Shown here in pieces: positions 1 to 8,077 of a DNA stretch of 64,000 nt. Numbering within the stretch: the stretch's first letter is position 1; every line of letters begins with the position of its first letter. This DNA comes from Actinoplanes ianthinogenes (lineage in GTDB: Bacteria > Actinomycetota > Actinomycetes > Mycobacteriales > Micromonosporaceae): assembly GCF_018324205.1 (NCBI RefSeq), contig NZ_AP023356.1, positions 6,945,501 through 7,009,500 of the forward strand, given 5' to 3'. The translations under genes and the position numbers were made by a program. The notes beneath the pieces were generated by a model that ran no database searches, was not told where the DNA came from, and saw nothing but the letters and a program-made list of their open reading frames with translations.

Positions 1-4
1 CCGG

Positions 5-1051
5 GTGCAGTTCCGCCAGTCCACGATCGGGCAGGTGATGCTCGGGCTGGACGGCGTCGTCCTGCACGTCAACGATGCCCTGGCGGGGATGGTCGGGCGG
101 TCCGCCGCCGACCTGTGCGGGCACGGCGTGGACCTGCTGACCCACCCGGACGACCGGGACGGTGACACCGAGGCGCTCGCCGGGCTGTTCGCCGAGGAGA
201 GCGACTCGTACGAGCGGGCCAAGCGCCTGCTGCACGCCGACGGCCACTACGTCGACGTGCAGACCGGGGTGCGCCTGGTCCGGGACGCGGACGGCCGCCC
301 GCTGCACCTGATCGGCGTGGTGCAGGACGTCACCGAGCAGAACCGGGCCCGCCGCGAACGCGACGCCGCGCAACTCGTCCTTGCCGAGCGCAACGAGCAG
401 CTGCAGCAGGCCAACCAGCTGAAACTCGACCTGATGGGCATGCTGTCGCACGACATCGGCACGCCGCTCACGGCGATCATGGGTTACGGCGAGGTGCTCA
501 CCGACGCGGAGCTGCCCGGGCCGCTCGGCGGGGCGGCGGCGCGGATCATCACCGGGGCGCACCGGATCGACGAGCTGCGGCACAACGTGCTGGCCATGTG
601 CAAGCTGGACGCCGGCGAGCTGACCACGGTCCGGCAGCCGGTCGCGCTGCGTGCGGCGCTGCGGGACGCGGCCGACGCCGCCGACGCCGTGGTGCCGATC
701 GAGTGCCCGGACGACCTCGAGGTGCTCGCCAACCCCGCCCACCTGCGGCAGATCATCGTGAACTTCCTGACGAACGCGCGGAAGTACGGGGGCGGCGCGA
801 CCCGCGTGTCCGTCCACTCCCGGGACACCGGCGTGGAGATCGCGGTGCACGACGAGGGTGACGGCGTCCCCGAGTCCCTGCGCGAGCACCTCTTCGAGCG
901 GTACACCCGGGCCGCCGACGCCGCGGCCGAGGGTCACGGCCTGGGCCTGCACATCGTCGCCAGCCTGGCCCAGGCGAACGGCGGCAGCGTCGCCCACCGC
1001 CCGGGCGTCCCGACCGGCAGCGTCTTCAGCCTGCGTCTGGAAATCGGGTGA
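5..1051 (+). CDS. PAS-domain sensor histidine kinase (5' end outside window)
   Basis: Sensor kinase of a two-component system. In the visible part residues 1-110 form a PAS/PAC domain (ends VVQDVTEQNR), residues 111-140 look like a helical linker, and a HisKA domain follows with the phospho-acceptor His149 in LSHDIGTPLTA. The HATPase domain shows an N box (NFLTNARKYGG), a G1 box (DEGDGVP) and a G2 box (GHGLGLHIV), so the catalytic core is complete. No membrane segment is visible, so it is probably cytoplasmic. The PAS fold appears to begin right at the first visible residues and the frame is open to base 2, so the true start lies upstream of the window. No response regulator lies downstream. 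The signal sensed cannot be told. Confidence 0.85.
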   Translation: MQFRQSTIGQVMLGLDGVVLHVNDALAGMVGRSAADLCGHGVDLLTHPDDRDGDTEALAGLFAEESDSYERAKRLLHADGHYVDVQTGVRLVRDADGRPLHLIGVVQDVTEQNRARRERDAAQLVLAERNEQLQQANQLKLDLMGMLSHDIGTPLTAIMGYGEVLTDAELPGPLGGAAARIITGAHRIDELRHNVLAMCKLDAGELTTVRQPVALRAALRDAADAADAVVPIECPDDLEVLANPAHLRQIIVNFLTNARKYGGGATRVSVHSRDTGVEIAVHDEGDGVPESLREHLFERYTRAADAAAEGHGLGLHIVASLAQANGGSVAHRPGVPTGSVFSLRLEIG

Positions 1052-1084
1052 CGCCCCCGCCGGGATGTGCGAGGGTCCGACCTC

Positions 1085-1591
1085 ATGGAACCGATCAGCG
1101 AGGCGACGATCCGAGCCTCGTTCATCAACGGCAGCAAAGGCGAGGCGGCCCGGATCAAGCTGCCCGCCGACTTCCGCGACACCCCGTGGTCTGACCTCGA
1201 CTTCTACGGCTGGGTGGACCCCGCGGCCCCGCAACGGGCGGCCCTGCTGCTGCCCCGCGAGGACCGCCCGGTCGCCGTCCTGCTGCGCAAGGCGGAACGC
1301 GCCGGCGCCGGCAGCGCCGCCCGCTCCAGCATGTGCCAGGTCTGCCTGACCGACCACGCGGCCGGCGGCGTCAGCCTGTTCACCGCCCCGCTGGCCGGTG
1401 CCGCCGGCCGCAACGGCAACTCGGTCGGCGAGTACCTCTGCGCCGACCTCGCCTGCTCCCTCTACCTGCGCGGCAAGAAACGCCCGAGACTGCGCCTGGT
1501 CCGCTTCGAGGAGACGCTCACCCTCGCCGAGAAGATCGACCGAGCGCTAACCAAGCTGTCCGCCTTCACCGCACGCATCGCTGCCGCATAA
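1085..1591 (+). CDS. FBP domain protein (EF-G-binding-like, treble-clef zinc finger)
   Basis: 168-residue protein of the FBP family, whose C-terminal zinc-finger domain resembles the elongation-factor-G-binding proteins of the FusB type that release stalled EF-G. Visible features are the family opening (MEPISEATIRASFINGSKGE), a CxxC pair in SMCQVCLTDH and a second pair in LCADLACSLYLRGKKRP, which together would bind one zinc, and the conserved ending FEETLTLAEKI. I chose ATG 1085 because it gives the usual family N-terminus; an in-frame start exists at 1067. It is a single gene 34 bp after the kinase and on the same strand. Family assignment is firm. A role on the ribosome is inferred from the family, and resistance activity is not implied. 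Confidence 0.85.
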   Translation: MEPISEATIRASFINGSKGEAARIKLPADFRDTPWSDLDFYGWVDPAAPQRAALLLPREDRPVAVLLRKAERAGAGSAARSSMCQVCLTDHAAGGVSLFTAPLAGAAGRNGNSVGEYLCADLACSLYLRGKKRPRLRLVRFEETLTLAEKIDRALTKLSAFTARIAAA

Positions 1592-1654
1592 ACCCATTTT
1601 GTACGATCTATCCACAGTCCCGTGGCTACCCGCACGGCCCGCCGTCCGTCCGGA

Positions 1655-1744
1655 CCGCGAGGCCGCGCCGGGCTGATGCGGCCCCTGACGGTCCGACCAC
1701 CCGCGAGGCCGCGCCGGGCTGATGCGGCCCCTGACGGTCCGACC
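1655..1744. repeat. 46-bp direct tandem repeat, two copies
   Basis: Two nearly identical copies begin at 1655 and 1701 (each starts CCGCGAGGCCGCGCCGGGCT). The repeat lies in the spacer between the FBP gene and the convergent PAP2 gene and has no convincing coding frame across it. It may have arisen by slippage. A partial echo (GACGGTCCGACC) continues just downstream. Confidence 0.85.
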
Positions 1745-1810
1745 GCCCCGCCGCCCGCAACGGTGCCGCCGCCACCGGCGCGGGTCGTGTGCCCGCCGGA
1801 CCTCCCGTGG

Positions 1811-2608
1811 TCAGTGCGGGCCGGCGGGCGCGGTTCGTTGCGCCGGCGATTGCCATCCGCGCGGACTTCCGGACGATCGTTCAGGGCGCATGCCTCCGAT
1901 CTCCCGGAACGGCCTCGTCGTCCCTGATCGTCTCGAGGTGAAGATCCGCTTGTCGAGCCACCCCCATATGCGCGGGTTCGCCCGATCGGCGATGAGCAGA
2001 AAACCGAGTATGCCGCTACCGGCGAGCATGCCCCCCAGTGAATCGCTGAGCCAGTGGTGACCTGACACGACATTCGCCACCGCGGTCACGGACACGGCCG
2101 AGGCCAGGATTGTTCTGCGGGCTTGAGAGCTTGCCCAATGATTGAGCAAGATCAGGATGAGGCCGTACCAGACAACAGAGTTCGCCACGTGCCCGGAGGG
2201 AAACGATTGGCAAGCAGGCCCTCCGCACGGCTCCTTGCTGAAGAATTCGACCGCGCCCGGCTGGGGGTCGGCCGGCGCTCCGCGACGCGTATACATCTTT
2301 ACGGACCCGACAATCATGATCAGTGATGCCGACGTGCATGCCCACAGCGCAAAATGCTTCACCGTCTTCAATCGGAAAGACTGTGCAGCGGCGATGACAA
2401 GAGAAAGGTACATCAGCGGACCGCCCTGCCCGAGGCGAGCCGCTGCCTTGCTCGCGGAAATCAACCAGTGTGGCAGGTCGCGCGCTATCCCATCGCGCAC
2501 CGCGATGTCTGTATCGATGAAGAAGTGGACGGCTATGAGCGCGGTGAGCAGTGCGTACAGCCCGAATGCCGCGCCCATGGACGCCAGGTAAAACCTATAC
2601 TTCTTCAC
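1811..2608 (-). CDS. PAP2 superfamily membrane phosphatase
   Basis: Type 2 phosphatidic-acid-phosphatase-like integral membrane enzyme, expected to dephosphorylate a lipid phosphate on the outer face of the membrane. The signature runs KMYTRRGAP (K104-P112), SFPSGHV (135-141) and SGHHWLSD (182-189), containing the catalytic histidines; the usual Arg-Pro at the end of the first motif is Ala-Pro here. Five or six hydrophobic segments are evident. The GTG start at 2608 gives MKKYRFYLASMG; ATG at residue 11 is possible. The body of the gene uses far more A/T-ending codons than its neighbours, suggesting recent acquisition. The last 35 residues are Arg/Pro-rich, read into the GC-rich repeat-bearing spacer, and may not belong to the fold. 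Confidence 0.8.
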   Translation of the reverse strand: MKKYRFYLASMGAAFGLYALLTALIAVHFFIDTDIAVRDGIARDLPHWLISASKAAARLGQGGPLMYLSLVIAAAQSFRLKTVKHFALWACTSASLIMIVGSVKMYTRRGAPADPQPGAVEFFSKEPCGGPACQSFPSGHVANSVVWYGLILILLNHWASSQARRTILASAVSVTAVANVVSGHHWLSDSLGGMLAGSGILGFLLIADRANPRIWGWLDKRIFTSRRSGTTRPFREIGGMRPERSSGSPRGWQSPAQRTAPAGPH

Positions 2609-2862
2609 GGCGCGCGATCATACACGAACGGAGCGACGCAAAAGCGGCTAGTCGATTATTGTTTCGGCGTGGGGGATGGATTCATTTGTTGGCGGGGCTT
2701 GGCGAATGATGTGATGGACGGCGAGTCGTGTCGACCGTGGTATTCAGACCAGGCAGTCGGTCGTTTGCTCCATGGTGATCGTGGCAACGCGACAGCCTTT
2801 CGTGCACCCAGGAACAGCCATGGAACGGGCCGCTCATCGCCGACCGCGCGATCCGGACGCGG

Positions 2863-4419
2863 TCAGTGGGAGTCGGCCGGGTTGGTGTGCCGGGCGGCCT
2901 GGCGGAGGTCGATGTCCTCGATCAGTTCGCGGGCCAGTTCCTCGGTGATCCGGCGTTCCATCACGGCCCGGCCGAGGGCCAGGCGCTGCGCCTCGAACGA
3001 GGCGTCCACGTCCGGGGCCGGCGCGGCGGCCGCCTCGGCGACGATGCGGTGGCCCTCGGTGCGCAGCTCCTCCGCGGCGGCGTGTTCGGCGGTCAGGTCG
3101 AACCGGAGGCGGCGGGCCAGCCAGCCGACCGTGGTGCCCTGGAGCAGCAGCGTGCCGAGGGTGACGATGAGGGCGATGGCCTGGATCGCGTCGCGGCCGG
3201 GGAACGGCGCACCGGACGCGGTGTGTTCCGGGATCGCGGCGGCCGCGGCGAGGGTGAGGATGCCGCGCATGCCGGTCCAGCCGACCAGGGCGTTCTCCTT
3301 CATCGTCGGGGGCGGCAGCGGCTCGCCGCCGCGGCGGCGAGCGACCCGTCCCGCGTGGACCCTGGCGGCTCGCGGGTCCCGGGCGATCCGGCGGTCGATC
3401 ATGCGCTGCTTCAGGGTCCAGCGGCCGAACAGCCCGAACACGCCGATGAGGCGCGCCGCGATCGCGGCCGCCAGCAGCACGCCGGCGGCGATCAGGGTGC
3501 GGGTCAGGCCCGGCTCGGCCGAGTCGGCCAGGTCGTCCAGGACGAACCTGAGCTGGAGGCCGATGTAGGCGAAGACGAACGTCTCCAGCAGGAAGTCGGC
3601 GACCCGCCACACCTGCTCCTCCTGGAGCCGGGTGCGGTAGCCGCCCGGGTACTGGTGTCTCGGGTCGAGGGTGAGGTTGGCGCTCATCAGGAACGCGGCC
3701 GCGACCACCGCGAGGATGCCGGAGGCGTGCACCTCCTCGGCGGTGAGGAACGCGGTGAACGGCAGCAGCAGCGACAGCGACGTCTCCAGCGTCGGGTTGC
3801 CGAGTCGTTTGCGCACGGTGAGGCCGAGCACCGCGAAGGCCCCGCCGATCAGCACGCCGAGCGTGGCGGTGCGCAGGAACTCGCCGATGCCGCCGGTCCA
3901 GGTGGCGTGCTCGCCGTTGACCGCGGCGACCGCGATGCTGAACAGGGTCAGCGCGGTGGCGTCGTTGACCAGGCTCTCCCCGGTGAGGATCGAGGTGACC
4001 CGTTTCGGCAGGCCGATCTCGTCGCCGTGGGAGACCGTCGTGATGGTGTCCGGCGGGGCCAGCACCGAGCCGAGCACGAACGCGGCGGCCACCCCGATCG
4101 ACGGCAGCAGCAGCGAGGAGAGCCAGCCGAGCACCCCGGCGGTGAGCACCACGAGGACCACGCCGAGCGAGACGATGGGGCGCAGGTTGGCGCCGAAGCC
4201 GGAGACCGAGGCGCCCCGGGTCGCGGACCAGAGCAGCGGCGGGATGACGATCGCCAGGATCAGGTGGCTCTCCAGCTCCAGCCGCGGCACCCCGGGGATG
4301 AAGGAGGCCGCGGCGGCCAGCACCACGATCACCCAGCCCGGCTCGAACCGGTGCCGGTGGGCGACCGACGTGACCGCGATCCCGACCCCGATGATGAGCA
4401 GCAGCTGCACCCCGTTCAC
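2863..4419 (-). CDS. CPA1-type Na+/H+ antiporter (NhaP-like)
   Basis: 518-residue cation:proton antiporter of the CPA1 family for pH and sodium homeostasis. About twelve hydrophobic segments span residues 1-345. The core carries VLAPPDTITT and TGESLVNDATALTLF; the Asn-Asp pair in the latter corresponds to the ion-binding site of this family. A positively charged cytoplasmic region of about 60 residues (rich in RDPRAARV-type sequence) interrupts the last membrane segments, followed by a cytoplasmic tail of about 85 residues. The start is GTG 4419. It is not obviously in an operon; a 22-bp gap separates it from the upstream gene on the same strand, so cotranscription is possible. Ion preference is inferred from the family only. 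Confidence 0.88.
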   Translation of the reverse strand: MNGVQLLLIIGVGIAVTSVAHRHRFEPGWVIVVLAAAASFIPGVPRLELESHLILAIVIPPLLWSATRGASVSGFGANLRPIVSLGVVLVVLTAGVLGWLSSLLLPSIGVAAAFVLGSVLAPPDTITTVSHGDEIGLPKRVTSILTGESLVNDATALTLFSIAVAAVNGEHATWTGGIGEFLRTATLGVLIGGAFAVLGLTVRKRLGNPTLETSLSLLLPFTAFLTAEEVHASGILAVVAAAFLMSANLTLDPRHQYPGGYRTRLQEEQVWRVADFLLETFVFAYIGLQLRFVLDDLADSAEPGLTRTLIAAGVLLAAAIAARLIGVFGLFGRWTLKQRMIDRRIARDPRAARVHAGRVARRRGGEPLPPPTMKENALVGWTGMRGILTLAAAAAIPEHTASGAPFPGRDAIQAIALIVTLGTLLLQGTTVGWLARRLRFDLTAEHAAAEELRTEGHRIVAEAAAAPAPDVDASFEAQRLALGRAVMERRITEELARELIEDIDLRQAARHTNPADSH

Positions 4420-4438
4420 GAGATCAATCTAGGCCTGC

Positions 4439-5017
4439 TCAGGGCACGGCGCCCAGCATGGTGAGCACGTCGGTGAACATGGTGACGGTGGCCACCGGGT
4501 CGAGGTGCTCGGCCTGCCAGCCACGGGTGCGCACGCCCTGCAGGACACCGATCATGGTGGTCCGCACGGTGCGCAGGGTGGCGGGGGAGAGCAGCACGGC
4601 CGAGGTGCCGTCGGCGTGCGCGGCCCGGGAGGCGGCGCCGAGCGCGACCAGCACGGCCGCCGACCCGTTGAGGATCTGCGCCACGTGCAGGCGGTCCCGG
4701 TCCAGGTTGAAGGTGGCGACGTGCACGGCCAGCCCGAGCCCGGCCAGCAGCCGCCCGGTCTCGTCACCGCTGAGCACCGCCGGCATGGTCGCTGAGTCGT
4801 CCTCGGCCACCGCCGCCCCGTCCCCGAACCCGCTCACCAGCTCGGCCGCCACCTCGGCCGGCACCCACAACTCGGCCGGCGGGACGTCGGGGAAACGGCG
4901 GCGCAGCGCGGCCTCGACCGCGTCCCGGATCACGTAACCGGGGACCACCTTGTGCTGCTCGGCGAGCCGTCCCATGATCACCGCGACCACGTCGTCGGGG
5001 GTCATCGGCCGCTCCAT
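4439..5017 (-). CDS. Hypothetical protein, TetR-like size
   Basis: 192-residue cytoplasmic protein that I do not recognise. The first 35 residues (MTPDDVVAVIMGRLAEQHKV...) are helical and acidic, and residues 85-190 are mostly aliphatic helices. The size and all-helical look recall small regulators, but I see no convincing helix-turn-helix. The start is ATG 5017, or ATG 5005 four codons later. It lies between a histidine kinase gene (19 bp away) and the antiporter gene on the same strand, so the three may be cotranscribed. Codon bias supports it as a real gene. Confidence 0.65.
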   Translation of the reverse strand: MERPMTPDDVVAVIMGRLAEQHKVVPGYVIRDAVEAALRRRFPDVPPAELWVPAEVAAELVSGFGDGAAVAEDDSATMPAVLSGDETGRLLAGLGLAVHVATFNLDRDRLHVAQILNGSAAVLVALGAASRAAHADGTSAVLLSPATLRTVRTTMIGVLQGVRTRGWQAEHLDPVATVTMFTDVLTMLGAVP

Positions 5018-5036
5018 CCACCTACCGTATCCGGGC

Positions 5037-6242
5037 TCAGGCCACGGCGGGCAGGGTCACCCGGGCGGTGGTACCGGCCGGGCCGCTGGTCACAGTGAGG
5101 TCCCCGAGGTGTGCGGCGATCGAGGCGCGGGCGATCGTCAGTCCCAGGCCGACGCCGGGGATGGCCTGCTCACGGGCGTGCCGCCCGCGATAGAAGCGGT
5201 CGAAGACGAAGGCCAGCTCGTCGTCCGGGATGCCCACCCCGCAGTCGATGACCTCCACCGTGGGCCGGGGCTCGGCGCCGACCCGGATCGTGATCGGCCG
5301 GTCGGCCGGGGTGAACAGCAGCGCGTTGCGCAGCACCTGCTCGATCGCGTGGGACAGCCGGGCCAGGTCGGCCTGCACGACGATCGGCGGGCCGGAGAAC
5401 ACGTCGACCGGCGCGGCGCGCAGCGCCGTGAGCGCCCGGCACGAGGTCAGCGCCGCGGCGACCACGGTGTTCAGGTCGACCGGGCCGACCGGGGCGGGCA
5501 GCGGCGCGTCGTGCGGGCGGGTGCCGGACAGGATGTGGTCGACCATCGCGACCAGTCGCTGCCCGTTGCGGTGGATCGGCTCGATCAACCGCTTGTACGC
5601 CGCCAGCTCCTCGTTCTCGCTGAGCAGCTCCAGGTATCCCTGGATGCTGGTCACCGGGGTACGCAGCTCGTGCGTGATGGTGGCGACCAGGTCGTCCTCG
5701 CGCTGCGCGGCCCGGGACAGGTGATCGCCGAGGTCGGCCATCCGCAGCCGGTTGCGGATCGCGGACAGGTGCGTGGCGGCCTGCCCGGCGAACGTGGTGA
5801 GCGCCTCCACCTGGCGGTCGCTGACCTCGCGGGGCACGTCGTCGATCACGCACATCGCGCCGAGCACGTGCCCGTCCTCGTCGATCACCGGGGCGCCGGC
5901 GTAGAACCGGATGTTCGGTGCCTCGACCACGTTGCGGTACCCGGAGAACAGCGGGTGCGCGGTGGCGTCCGGGACGATCAGCGGGCGGCGGGCCGGCAGG
6001 ATCTGCGCGCAGAACGACACGTCGAGCGGGGTCTGCGCGTCGGCCAGGCCGATGCTGCCGGCGAACCACTGCCGGTCCCGGTCGATCAGCGACACGGCCG
6101 CCATCGGGGTGTCGAACATGGTGGCCGCGAGCCGCGTGAGATCGTCCAGCACCGCCGCGCGGGGCTCGTCCAGCACCCGGTAGGAGTGCAGTGCGGCGAG
6201 CCGGGCTTCGTCGTGGACCTCGTCGCTGACCTCGTCGCTCAT
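5037..6242 (-). CDS. GAF-domain sensor histidine kinase
   Basis: 401-residue soluble histidine kinase. An N-terminal GAF domain covers about residues 25-160 (contains DVSFCAQIL and GAMCVIDDVPREVS, the form seen in bacteriophytochrome-like GAF sensor kinases). A HisKA domain follows with His191 in THELRTPVTSIQGYL, then an HATPase domain with RNALLFTP as N box, DCGVGIPDDE as G1 and GVGLGLTIA as G2. The GAF domain has cysteine near SFCAQ, but chromophore or redox use cannot be judged. No transmembrane segment and no adjacent response regulator are seen. The ATG start at 6242 is followed by a short repeat (SDEVSDEV). Confidence 0.88.
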   Translation of the reverse strand: MSDEVSDEVHDEARLAALHSYRVLDEPRAAVLDDLTRLAATMFDTPMAAVSLIDRDRQWFAGSIGLADAQTPLDVSFCAQILPARRPLIVPDATAHPLFSGYRNVVEAPNIRFYAGAPVIDEDGHVLGAMCVIDDVPREVSDRQVEALTTFAGQAATHLSAIRNRLRMADLGDHLSRAAQREDDLVATITHELRTPVTSIQGYLELLSENEELAAYKRLIEPIHRNGQRLVAMVDHILSGTRPHDAPLPAPVGPVDLNTVVAAALTSCRALTALRAAPVDVFSGPPIVVQADLARLSHAIEQVLRNALLFTPADRPITIRVGAEPRPTVEVIDCGVGIPDDELAFVFDRFYRGRHAREQAIPGVGLGLTIARASIAAHLGDLTVTSGPAGTTARVTLPAVA

Positions 6243-6290
6243 AGCCTGACCATCGGCGCGGCATCGGCGATCCTGAGGGTCTGTGATCCG

Positions 6291-6791
6291 TTACCCGGTG
6301 AACCAGAGCCGCATCCGGTCGGTGTGTCCCGACCAGGTCAGGGTGAGGTCCCAGCACCCCGGCTCGGGGATCTTCACGGCCGACGGCCCGGCGCCGTTCG
6401 GCAGCTCCTGGGTGGCGGTGAGACCGTCCGAGCGGACGCCGCTGACGGTCAGCGGGGCGGCCGTCTCGACCGGCAGACGGGACACCCAGAGGATCTTGGT
6501 GCCGTCCACCGGGTCGGCTTTCGGCGGGGCGAACAGGATCGCCATCAGGCCGCCCTGGTCACCGAGGCGGTGCGGGACGCCGGAGCCGTCGAAGTTGAAG
6601 CCCTCCCGGGCCCAGACCGGGAGGGCCTCGGTGCTGATCCCGGCGTTGCACTCGGCCGACGACACCGCCGCCCCGGTAGGAGCCGGAGCGGAGGTGGCGG
6701 GACCGTAGGTGGCGCTCCCGGACGGTGGGTCCGAGCAGGCGCCGGCGAACATCAGGATCGTGACGGTCGTGCAGGCGACGGGCGTACGCAA
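6291..6791 (-). CDS. Putative lipoprotein of unknown function
   Basis: 166-residue predicted exported lipoprotein. I chose the TTG at 6791 because a strong Shine-Dalgarno (GGAGGTGG) ends 5-8 bases upstream; two GTG codons overlap that site and are unlikely starts. The N-terminus (MRTPVACTTVTILMFAGACS) is a short hydrophobic signal ending in a cysteine; the lipobox AGAC is not canonical but is acceptable in actinomycetes. A Ser/Thr/Pro/Ala linker follows (residues 20-45). The rest is a beta-rich extracellular domain with two further cysteines. No family is recognised. Gene order suggests single transcription. Confidence 0.6.
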   Translation of the reverse strand: MRTPVACTTVTILMFAGACSDPPSGSATYGPATSAPAPTGAAVSSAECNAGISTEALPVWAREGFNFDGSGVPHRLGDQGGLMAILFAPPKADPVDGTKILWVSRLPVETAAPLTVSGVRSDGLTATQELPNGAGPSAVKIPEPGCWDLTLTWSGHTDRMRLWFTG

Positions 6792-6901
6792 AGCAACCAC
6801 CTCCTGCCTGGCACTGTGGCAGCCACCGCGACCGGCGGACCACCCCCGGCGCCACGACCCGCACCATCTGCCCACCGGCGGGAAATCGGGAACCGAACGG
6901 G

Positions 6902-7879
6902 TCAGAGCTTGCGGGCGACGGTGTGCTTGCCGGAGAGCTTGAGCCGGTAGGCGATCCGGACGCCGGTGTAGGGGTTGGTGGCGGAGATCGTGACGCCGCC
7001 GGTGACGTTCCGGACCGTGACCACCTTGACGGCGAGGCTCTCGTTGAAGCCGGCGACGGCGGCGCGCGCGCCCTTGCGCACGGCGGCCACGGTGACGTTC
7101 CGGCCCCGGGCCCGGTCGTCGACCCCGATCATGATGTCCGAGGTCAGCCGGGACATCTTCCGGGCCAGGTCGTAGTAGGCCACCGCCTTGGTCAGCGTCG
7201 TCTGGCTGATCACCTGGCCGGTGGCGGGCAGCGTGACGGTCTGCGGTCCGTAGCCGAAGGTGATCGTCTGCTCGACCCCGGTGTCGACCACCCGGCCGCG
7301 GGTGACCACCCCGGTGGCGTCGACGGTGAAGGTGACCCGCGTCTTCTCCTCGCCGGTGAAGGAGTAGTCGGCGGAGCCGTCGTCGTGGGTGGTCTTGGTG
7401 CCGGCGTGCCGGGCGTCCTCGACGACGATCTCCGAGGGCGCGCTCATCTGCCGGCTGCTCCAGCCGTCCAGGGTGAGCTTGGCGTTCGGCACGAAGACGT
7501 AGCGGGCCTCGGGGCGGCCGGCCATCTTCGCCGCGGCGCGCTCGGCCGAGCCGGTCAGGTAGTCGTACTCGCCCTTGCCGGCGACCGCGTAGACGGCCTC
7601 GGTGCCGTACCCGGTGTAGGCCATCCGGTAGTAGCCGCGGCCGGTCGCCGGGTCGACGGCGAACGCCATCGCGGCCACCCTCCCGTCCAGGGTCGCCCGC
7701 AGCGAGCCGGCGTAGCCGGGGATCTCCGCCGTGGCGGTCGTCGCGGCCACCGCCTTGAGCGCCGCGGACATCTCGGCCGCGGTCAGCGACGTGCTGGTGT
7801 CGGCCGCGAGGGCGGCGCCGGGGGCGGCCAGCACGCCGGCGGTGAGCGAGGCGGTGGTGAGGAGCAGGGCACGGAACAC
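6902..7879 (-). CDS. Secreted hypothetical protein
   Basis: 325-residue exported protein with a clear Sec signal peptide (MFRALLLTTASLTAGVLA, cleavage near ALAA-DT at about residue 26). The mature part alternates short polar and hydrophobic strands (for example TRVTFTVDATGVVTRGRVV), consistent with a beta-rich fold such as the lipoprotein-carrier-like LppX/LolA shapes, but I see no diagnostic motif. The start is GTG 7879 with an upstream GGAAAGGA. It is transcribed divergently from the encapsulin operon, sharing a 198-bp intergenic region. Function unknown. Confidence 0.65.
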   Translation of the reverse strand: MFRALLLTTASLTAGVLAAPGAALAADTSTSLTAAEMSAALKAVAATTATAEIPGYAGSLRATLDGRVAAMAFAVDPATGRGYYRMAYTGYGTEAVYAVAGKGEYDYLTGSAERAAAKMAGRPEARYVFVPNAKLTLDGWSSRQMSAPSEIVVEDARHAGTKTTHDDGSADYSFTGEEKTRVTFTVDATGVVTRGRVVDTGVEQTITFGYGPQTVTLPATGQVISQTTLTKAVAYYDLARKMSRLTSDIMIGVDDRARGRNVTVAAVRKGARAAVAGFNESLAVKVVTVRNVTGGVTISATNPYTGVRIAYRLKLSGKHTVARKL

Positions 7880-8077
7880 CGGAGGTGTCCTTTCCGGAAC
7901 AGGAGTGAGTCGCCGGTTCCTTCGGCACCCCGGTCGGCCACTTGAGAACCGCCCTTCGCGACGAAATTGCTGGTCAGAGCATGTGTGCAGATTCCGCGAA
8001 TCCCGACAAACAAGTCAGATATGCGATAGAACGACCATAAGTAGGCACGGACCGAACGACGAACGGGGTTACGAGCG

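Noticed and set aside
6791..7928. N-terminal extension of the lipoprotein frame up to 7928
   Set aside because: This part runs opposite-frame through the neighbouring secreted-protein gene and is His/Arg/Gly-rich; the ribosome site and signal peptide place the start at 6791.
7880..8077. cAMP-receptor-type operator or sigma promoter for the encapsulin operon
   Set aside because: The region is A/T-richer just before the start, but I could not find a convincing palindrome or a -35/-10 pair with acceptable spacing.
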